DNA of 11,092 bases from an uncultured bacterium. GTDB taxonomy: Bacteria > Patescibacteriota > Minisyncoccia > Phycocordibacterales > PALSA-1337. How positions within the stretch are numbered: position 1 is the stretch's first letter; each line of letters begins with the position of its first letter. A model generated the notes under the pieces. That model ran no database searches and was not told the origin of the DNA. It saw nothing but the letters and a program-made list of their open reading frames with translations. This document shows positions 6,549-11,092 of this stretch, piece by piece. The position numbers and the translations under genes are program-made. The DNA is taken from the NCBI GenBank assembly GCA_903876465.1, contig CAIRAF010000027.1, forward strand, positions 1 through 11,092, in the 5' to 3' direction.

Positions 6549-6557
6549 TGGTAAGAT
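6549..6557 (+). promoter_or_regulatory. Extended -10 promoter element before pcrA
   Basis: TGGTAAGAT fits TGN-TANNNT (hexamer TAAGAT at 6552-6557). Only 7 bases (ACTCCGC) separate it from the ATG at 6565, so transcription would start at or within a base or two of the start codon. No Shine-Dalgarno could fit. Confidence 0.45.
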
Positions 6558-6564
6558 ACTCCGC

Positions 6565-8520
6565 ATGACTACTCTAAACACCGAGCAACAGCGTGCAGTA
6601 GATACAACGGAAGGACCGGTGTTAATTATTGCTGGAGCTGGAGCAGGAAAGACCGGTGTCATTACACATCGAATTTTAAATCTAATTAAAAAAGGTGTTC
6701 CGCCACAAAGTATATTAGCGATTACCTTTACAAATAAAGCGGCCAAAGAGATGCGGGAACGTGTAAATAAGCTACTTTCTGAAGAAAAAAGTCTAAATAG
6801 GCCTATTTCTATGAATGAAAGACCGTTTATGAGTACTTTTCACTCACTGGGAGTTCATATTATCCGTGAAAATGCTCAGATTCTAGGTTTGACCAGACAT
6901 TTCACTATATTTGACCGTAGTGATTCACGCAGAGCCATCAAAGAAGCTATGGAACAGTGTTCTATTGACCCCAAAAAGGTTGAGCCCGGTACTGTTCTAA
7001 ACATGATCTCTAGGGCTAAGGGTGACGGTCATACTCGTCTAGAATATTTGGATGCAGCAAAAGATTTTATGCAAGAAACCGTGGCAAACGTCTGGGAAAA
7101 GTACGACTCCATTCTTTCGAAAGAAAAGTCACTTGATTTTGATGACCTGCTCGCAAAAACAGCACAACTTTTAGAAAAATATTCGGCGATTCGAGCACAC
7201 TATCAAAAAATTTGGAAATATATTCACATAGATGAGTATCAGGATACAAATAAAGTGCAGTATCGTATCGCAAAATATCTCACCGATGAAAATATCTGTG
7301 TTGTGGGTGACGCAGATCAGAATATTTATAGCTGGAGAGGTGCAACGATAGAGAATATCCTCAATTTTGAGAAAGATTATCCACTCGCCACCGTTATTAC
7401 TCTTGAAAAAAACTATCGTTCAACAAAAACTATTCTTGCAGCAGCAAATAATGTTATTGAAAAGAACATGATGCGAAAAAAGAAGACGCTTTACACTGAC
7501 AATGATCATGGAGAAAAGATTTCGCTCATTCTTTCATACACTGAGAACGACGAGGCTCGAGCAATTGCTGACACAGCTCGTTCACTCATTGAAAAGGGGA
7601 CATCCCCAAAAGAAATTGCTGTCCTATATCGAGCAAATTTCCAATCACGTGCACTTGAAGATGCTTTTATCAAGAAAAATATTCCATACCAATTGGTAGG
7701 TGTCCGCTTCTTTGAAAGAAAAGAAGTAAAGGATGTTCTTTCATATATCAAAGCTGCACTGAATCGAGAAAGTGCGGGTGATATTGCTCGAATAATCAAT
7801 GTTCCTGTTAGAGGAATAGGTAAAGTAACCGTTGCAAAAGTTTTATCTGGTCGAGAAGATCTCTTGCCAGCTGGGATGCAAATAAAGATCAAACAATTTT
7901 GGAAATTGCTCGATGATATCAAAAAAGAAATTGAAGAAAAACGGCCTAGTGAAGCTGTAAAATTCGTTATCCAAGAAGCTGGTTTGGAGCAGGCATTGCA
8001 CAGCGGAGACAGTGAAGATGAGGAGAGATTGCTCAACATCCGCGAGCTTGTTTCGGTGGCCGCACAGTATGATGAAATCAGAGGTTCAACCTCAGAGGTT
8101 CAACCTCACACTGCTGGCATAGAAGCCTTTTTGAGCAATGCCGCTCTCGCAACAGACCAAGATGAGCTATCTGAAAACCGTGATGCGGTTCGTTTGATGA
8201 CAGTTCATGCATCAAAAGGTCTTGAATTTGAACATGTATTTATCGCTGGACTCGAACAAGATCTATTTCCATTCAAACGAATGAGTGAGGATGATATAAA
8301 TCAGATGGAAGAAGAGGAGGAGCGACGTCTTTTCTACGTAGCCATCACTCGTGCCAAGAAAAAAGTGTACTTTAGTTACACAATTTTGCGCACAATCTAT
8401 GGAACACAACGAGTTAGTATTCCTTCTGAATTCATCGACGATATTTCTAAAGAATTAATCGAGGATCAAGCACCGCCAGAGAAGCCGAGTGGGGCAAAAG
8501 CATTATTTATTGATTTCTGA
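6565..8520 (+). CDS. pcrA: UvrD/PcrA-type superfamily 1A DNA helicase
   Basis: UvrD/PcrA helicases move 3'-5' along single-stranded DNA in repair, recombination control and plasmid replication. All core motifs are present in this 651-aa protein: Q-motif LNTEQQRAV (4-12), Walker A AGAGAGKT (23-30), motif Ia TFTNKAAKEM (54-63), motif Ib FMSTFHSLG (88-96), motif II IDEYQDTN (222-229), motif III VVGDADQNIYSWRGA (246-260), motif IV LEKNYRST (280-287), motif V VRLMTVHASKGLEFEHVFI (542-560) and motif VI RRLFYVAITRAKKKV (587-601). It is shorter than PcrA of Firmicutes (about 720 aa), mainly because the region after motif VI is brief and ends in GAKALFIDF. The ATG at 6565 places the Q-motif at the very N-terminus as usual. 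A 14-bp tandem palindrome encodes residues 506-515. rsmA starts 12 bp after the stop, so the two likely form one transcript. UvrD and PcrA names cannot be separated from sequence alone. Confidence 0.95.
   Translation: MTTLNTEQQRAVDTTEGPVLIIAGAGAGKTGVITHRILNLIKKGVPPQSILAITFTNKAAKEMRERVNKLLSEEKSLNRPISMNERPFMSTFHSLGVHIIRENAQILGLTRHFTIFDRSDSRRAIKEAMEQCSIDPKKVEPGTVLNMISRAKGDGHTRLEYLDAAKDFMQETVANVWEKYDSILSKEKSLDFDDLLAKTAQLLEKYSAIRAHYQKIWKYIHIDEYQDTNKVQYRIAKYLTDENICVVGDADQNIYSWRGATIENILNFEKDYPLATVITLEKNYRSTKTILAAANNVIEKNMMRKKKTLYTDNDHGEKISLILSYTENDEARAIADTARSLIEKGTSPKEIAVLYRANFQSRALEDAFIKKNIPYQLVGVRFFERKEVKDVLSYIKAALNRESAGDIARIINVPVRGIGKVTVAKVLSGREDLLPAGMQIKIKQFWKLLDDIKKEIEEKRPSEAVKFVIQEAGLEQALHSGDSEDEERLLNIRELVSVAAQYDEIRGSTSEVQPHTAGIEAFLSNAALATDQDELSENRDAVRLMTVHASKGLEFEHVFIAGLEQDLFPFKRMSEDDINQMEEEEERRLFYVAITRAKKKVYFSYTILRTIYGTQRVSIPSEFIDDISKELIEDQAPPEKPSGAKALFIDF
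8081..8108 (+). repeat. Tandem 14-bp palindromic repeat inside pcrA
   Basis: GAGGTTCAACCTCA occurs twice in direct succession (8081-8094 and 8095-8108). Within each copy GAGGTT-C-AACCTC is a hyphenated palindrome. Because 14 is not a multiple of 3, the copies are read in different frames, giving RGSTS and then EVQPH. The frame is kept and no stop is created. The site falls between the 2B-like region and motif V, where helicases tolerate length change. Confidence 0.75.
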
Positions 8521-8532
8521 TAGCATGGTCGT

Positions 8533-9363
8533 ATGAGGATATTCGCAAAAAAATCACTCGGTCAGCATTTTCTTAATTCCAAACATGTCTTGGAGCAAAT
8601 AATTTCTGCTGGAAATATTAAATCCGGTGAAAATATACTCGAAATTGGGCCGGGCACAGGAGTTCTGACTGAAGCATTACTTAAAACTGGTGCAAAAGTA
8701 GTTGCTGTCGAAAAGGATATACGCGCTTTTGAATTGCTTAAAGAGAAATTTGCAAATGAAATCAATTCTAGACAATTAAAATTGGTTCTCGGCGATATTT
8801 TGGAAGAAAATCTACTAACTTCTAATTTCCAACTTCCAACTCCATACGCTCTTATAGCTAATATTCCTTATTACATCACTGGGGCCATACTAGAAAAATT
8901 CCTTGAACACGAACCTAGACCAAATAGAATGGTCTTACTAGTTCAAAAGGAAGTTGCTGATAGGATAGTTGCTCGGCCACTTCAAGCAACAGGGAAAAGT
9001 AAGGAAAGCATCCTTTCAATATCAGTAAAAGTCTTTGGTACACCACATTTCATTGCAAAAGTACCCCCTGGCGCCTTCACCCCACCACCAACTGTTGATT
9101 CGGCCGTACTTTCTATAGAAAACATATCGAACACTGGTTTCAAGTCCATTTTAGCCAAAAACCCTGATGGCATATCATATTTTTTTAAAATTGTTCGTGC
9201 AGGATTCGCTCATAAAAGAAAATTATTAAAGAGAAACCTAGAAATTGTTGTCAAAAAAGAAACACTCGATGAAGTTTGGAAAAACATGGGACTTAATGAA
9301 AAAATTCGTGCGGAAGATTTCACTCCAAATGATTGGCTTAATCTGGTAACTCACCTCATTTAA
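8533..9363 (+). CDS. rsmA: 16S rRNA (adenine1518/1519-N6)-dimethyltransferase RsmA/KsgA
   Basis: RsmA (KsgA) dimethylates two adjacent adenines in the helix 45 loop of 16S rRNA with SAM, late in 30S assembly; its loss gives kasugamycin resistance. The 276-aa length is normal. Seen in order: KKSLGQHFL (6-14), SAM motif I LEIGPGTG (36-43), acidic VEKD (59-62), GDIL (87-90), the catalytic NIPYYIT (110-116, with the NxPY signature), LLVQKEVADRI (135-145), VPPGAFTPPPTVDSAV (177-192) and the C-terminal VRAGFAHKRKLLKRNL (221-236). A Ser/Asn/Gln/Pro-rich stretch (SNFQLPTP, 97-104) sits just before NIPYY and looks like a small insertion. The ATG at 8533 lies 12 bp after the pcrA stop, with no Shine-Dalgarno, so translation probably depends on coupling or on an unstructured start. 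Function is secure from the motifs. Confidence 0.95.
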   Translation: MRIFAKKSLGQHFLNSKHVLEQIISAGNIKSGENILEIGPGTGVLTEALLKTGAKVVAVEKDIRAFELLKEKFANEINSRQLKLVLGDILEENLLTSNFQLPTPYALIANIPYYITGAILEKFLEHEPRPNRMVLLVQKEVADRIVARPLQATGKSKESILSISVKVFGTPHFIAKVPPGAFTPPPTVDSAVLSIENISNTGFKSILAKNPDGISYFFKIVRAGFAHKRKLLKRNLEIVVKKETLDEVWKNMGLNEKIRAEDFTPNDWLNLVTHLI

Positions 9364-9367
9364 TACT

Positions 9368-9383
9368 GGGAGTTCGAACTCTC
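9368..9383 (+). terminator. Hairpin after rsmA, weak terminator candidate
   Basis: GGGAGTTCGAACTCTC follows the rsmA stop by 4 nt and contains the perfect palindrome GAGTTCGAACTC (9370-9381). As RNA it makes a short stem (including one G-U pair) with a TTCGAA loop, followed by only TTT. It may end the pcrA-rsmA transcript weakly, or serve as a protein site next to the DnaA box. Confidence 0.3.
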
Positions 9384-9384
9384 T

Positions 9385-9393
9385 TTATCCACA
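9385..9393 (+). promoter_or_regulatory. Perfect DnaA-box 9-mer
   Basis: TTATCCACA is the consensus high-affinity DnaA box. It lies in the 68-bp gap between rsmA and the next gene, 22 bp before that gene's -10 box. I found no second consensus copy in the window, so this is not an origin on present evidence. A single site in a promoter could be regulatory or chance. Confidence 0.35.
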
Positions 9394-9412
9394 GAATATT
9401 AAGGTTTTTCTT

Positions 9413-9421
9413 TGCTATAAT
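9413..9421 (+). promoter_or_regulatory. Perfect extended -10 promoter before the terminal block
   Basis: TGCTATAAT is a consensus extended -10 (hexamer TATAAT at 9416-9421). Ten bases separate it from the ATG at 9432, so the expected start point leaves a leader of about 3 nt. No strong -35 is seen, as is usual for extended -10 promoters. Confidence 0.55.
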
Positions 9422-9431
9422 TGAACATAGC

Positions 9432-10319
9432 ATGGCAAAATCCTACCTGCATAAACAGACAATCGTTATTGCCATAATATGTTTCTTGGCCGTAGGAGCT
9501 ACAGCCGGATATGTATATACGCAATCACCAACACCAGCCTCAACAGACATTACTGTTCAAGACGCAAAAACAAATACTGTAAGTGATGTCGCAACCAATA
9601 ATGTTGACTGGAAAAAACAGTTCCTTGATATTACAGGTGGTTCCAATGCTATAACAGGGAAAGCGTCGCTCACGCAACCTGCATCGGATACTCCTCTCAC
9701 TCTCACTGATCAAGTCAGCCGCGATCTCTTTGCTAGATACATCCAACTCAAACAGAATAACCTCGACACAAATCCACAACTCGTCCAAGACAGTATCGAT
9801 CAGACCATTGCCAGTGCACAGGTTGGAGCTGCGCAGCCAAAAATATACGGAATAAAAGATATTACTATTTCAACCAATTCATCTGCACAATCAATACGAG
9901 CATATGGAAATGCGGTAGCAACAATATTCTTAACTTACACTCCAAAACAAAGTCCTACAGACATTGCTACGAATGCTTTTGATAAAAATGATATGACTTT
10001 ACTTTCACAGATTGACCCTATCACTGCCGGATTTAAAAAAATGTCTCAATTACTCATCGCAACTCCTGTACCAACATCACTCACACAAGAGCACCTCGGT
10101 TTGATTAATGGCATAAATTCTATGGTTTCAATATCACAAGGTCTTCGAAATATTGAAGGGGATCCAATGCAGTCTCTGCTTTCACTAGGAAGTTATGCAG
10201 ATACACAGACAAATGTATACAACTCACTTATCGATATTCAAACATATTTAAATAACAATAAAATCACTTTTGCATCGACAGAACCTGGAATATTCTTTTC
10301 AAAAATAAAAATACAATAA
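9432..10319 (+). CDS. Membrane-anchored extracytoplasmic protein of unknown function
   Basis: I do not recognise a named family in this 295-aa protein. It begins with a short basic N-region and one hydrophobic helix (about 9-28, IVIAIICFLAVGATAGYVYT) without a clear signal-peptidase site, so it is probably anchored with the bulk outside. A Thr/Ser/Asn-rich linker (31-60) follows, then a mostly helical part: LTDQVSRDLFARYIQLKQNN (91-110), a second region at 114-130, a beta-like block (137-170), and helices at about 185-245 and 248-275. It has the single Cys of the membrane helix and none outside. The secreted 199-aa gene starts 7 bp after the stop, implying one operon. I associate this helical signature and its pairing with that type of neighbour with Patescibacteria genomes; this is recollection, not a search result. 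A strong extended -10 precedes it. Confidence 0.8.
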   Translation: MAKSYLHKQTIVIAIICFLAVGATAGYVYTQSPTPASTDITVQDAKTNTVSDVATNNVDWKKQFLDITGGSNAITGKASLTQPASDTPLTLTDQVSRDLFARYIQLKQNNLDTNPQLVQDSIDQTIASAQVGAAQPKIYGIKDITISTNSSAQSIRAYGNAVATIFLTYTPKQSPTDIATNAFDKNDMTLLSQIDPITAGFKKMSQLLIATPVPTSLTQEHLGLINGINSMVSISQGLRNIEGDPMQSLLSLGSYADTQTNVYNSLIDIQTYLNNNKITFASTEPGIFFSKIKIQ

Positions 10320-10326
10320 TTAATTT

Positions 10327-10926
10327 ATGAAAAAATCATTTACAAAAAAAATAATTCTTGGCCTTGCTCTCATTTCCATAATAGTTGGTACATTGAACAT
10401 TCAACCTCAAAAGGCTCACGCTATTCCTGTTGTTGTTACTGATATTATCAATGACAGTACATATACTGGACTAGGTAATTTCGTAAACATTTGGGCTGAA
10501 AAAATCAAGAGTTATGTTCTCGATGGTTTGGCATGGCATATAGCCAAGATGATGGTTCAGCAGATCACCGCCAGTGTCGTCTCTTGGATCAATTCTGGCT
10601 TCCAAGGCAGTCCTTCATTCCTGACAAATCCAGGAGGATATTTTGCAAATCTAGGTGACCAAGTTACTGGAGACTTCATTGCTAATACTGGTATTTTATC
10701 TGGATTATGTTCACCGTTTAATGTAGACATCAGACTTTCGCTCGCTTTGGGTCAAGCAGGATATGGCCAAGTAGAAAACTATACCTGTACACTCAACTCG
10801 GTTATTGCCAATGTGAAAAATTCGACAGTTAACGGAGCAAGTATTCAAGGGTTCATGAACGGTGATTTCAAACAAGGTGGTTGGCCAGCTTTTATCTCTA
10901 TTAGTGAGCCGAACAACAATGACTGA
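10327..10926 (+). CDS. Short secreted protein of a Patescibacteria-type surface or secretion locus, possibly truncated
   Basis: The 199-aa product starts with a textbook signal peptide: KK-rich N-region, hydrophobic core (9-22), and AHA just before residue 33, the likely cleavage site. The mature part has an amphipathic helix (about 50-90, VLDGLAWHIAKMMVQQITAS), then WINSGFQGSPSFLTNPGGYF (87-106), GDQVTGDFI (110-118), LCSPFNVDIRLSLAL (127-141) and NYTCTL (151-156). C128 and C154 could form a disulfide. It ends with GDFKQGGWPAFISISEPNNND. From memory, similar segments open longer Patescibacteria proteins that continue past this point into membrane segments, near pilus- or secretion-like genes. 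If so, the TGA here makes a short or broken version. No function is assigned. It overlaps the next small gene by 8 bp. Confidence 0.75.
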   Translation: MKKSFTKKIILGLALISIIVGTLNIQPQKAHAIPVVVTDIINDSTYTGLGNFVNIWAEKIKSYVLDGLAWHIAKMMVQQITASVVSWINSGFQGSPSFLTNPGGYFANLGDQVTGDFIANTGILSGLCSPFNVDIRLSLALGQAGYGQVENYTCTLNSVIANVKNSTVNGASIQGFMNGDFKQGGWPAFISISEPNNND

Positions 10927-11068
10927 ACGTATGGGTTCTGAAAATGCAGAATGTCCAGAATGCCATAAAAATCATTGGTGGTTACTTCCTAAAGAAAGTG
11001 CATCAGTCAGAGAAGGCGGTAAAGCATATATTGAATGTTTAAATTGTGGATTTCAAACTAATTTGTAA
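10919..11068 (+). CDS. Small zinc-ribbon protein (49 aa)
   Basis: The ATG at 10919 overlaps the end of the preceding gene by 8 bp and opens a 49-aa protein with two Cys pairs, C12-P-E-C15 and C40-L-N-C43, separated by 24 residues. This spacing and the following Gly-Phe (GFQTNL) are typical of a zinc ribbon. WW at 20-21 is a distinctive feature. A second ATG at 10931 would give 45 aa without overlap and cannot be excluded. The overlap suggests translational coupling with the secreted-protein gene, yet a cytoplasmic zinc ribbon is an odd partner for a secreted protein. It may be an RNA- or DNA-binding accessory, or an unrelated gene brought close by a deletion in its neighbour. Confidence 0.65.
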   Translation: MTERMGSENAECPECHKNHWWLLPKESASVREGGKAYIECLNCGFQTNL

Positions 11069-11070
11069 AA

Positions 11071-11076
11071 TATAAT
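11071..11076 (+). promoter_or_regulatory. TATAAT box at the window end
   Basis: A perfect TATAAT begins 2 bp after the zinc-ribbon stop. No start codon follows in the remaining 16 bases. It may serve a gene beyond the window, and nothing else supports it. Confidence 0.2.
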
Positions 11077-11092
11077 TCTTTATCACTCCAAC

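Noticed and set aside
7506..8039. Minus-strand open frame of 177 codons inside pcrA
   Set aside because: It is antisense to conserved helicase sequence, has a composition expected of the reverse frame and no recognisable motif.
9368..9384. GGGAGTTCGAACTCTC resembles a tRNA T-arm
   Set aside because: The 5-bp T-stem does not pair properly with a 7-nt loop, and no anticodon or acceptor arm precedes it because rsmA coding sequence runs up to it.
1..11092. CRISPR array, insertion sequence, rRNA or tRNA genes
   Set aside because: No regularly spaced repeats, transposase motifs or RNA gene signatures were found on either strand.

Overview
The window looks like a contig piece from a Candidate Phyla Radiation (Patescibacteria) bacterium, most likely of the Parcubacteria group. 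The reasons are the AT-rich and tightly packed genes, TGA used as a stop, no recognisable Shine-Dalgarno motif before any gene, and several membrane or secreted proteins of the kind I associate with that group. This placement is inference; no rRNA or ribosomal protein is present to fix it.

Layout. Positions 1-288 are a foreign-looking GC-rich stub followed by purine-only low-complexity repeat, joined to what may be the C-terminal tail of a lost gene (289-384). A plus-strand group follows: a one-pass membrane protein of unknown function (407-1549), a DksA/TraR-like protein with an altered zinc finger (1562-1924), and a YifB/ComM AAA+ ATPase (1989-3515). Convergent to it on the minus strand are a LysM-LysM-M23 cell-wall hydrolase (3530-4696) and, upstream of that, a membrane-fused spermidine-synthase-like protein (4933-6495). 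A 69-bp divergent promoter region leads to a plus-strand pair of a UvrD/PcrA helicase (6565-8520) and the 16S rRNA dimethyltransferase RsmA/KsgA (8533-9363). The last block (9432-11068) holds a membrane-anchored protein, a short secreted protein and a tiny zinc ribbon, none with an assigned function.

How the genes fit together. PcrA and the YifB/ComM protein act on DNA (repair, and branch migration during uptake or recombination). RsmA acts on ribosome biogenesis. The M23 hydrolase, the 380-aa membrane protein and the terminal block act at the cell surface. The terminal block is the best candidate for something undescribed.

Sequence-level signals stand out as much as the genes. Extended -10 boxes (TGN-TANNNT) lie 7-10 nt before start codons, suggesting leaderless mRNAs. 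Two long hairpins are embedded in the spermidine-synthase-like coding region. A tandem palindrome is read in two frames inside pcrA. A perfect DnaA-box 9-mer sits between rsmA and the terminal block.
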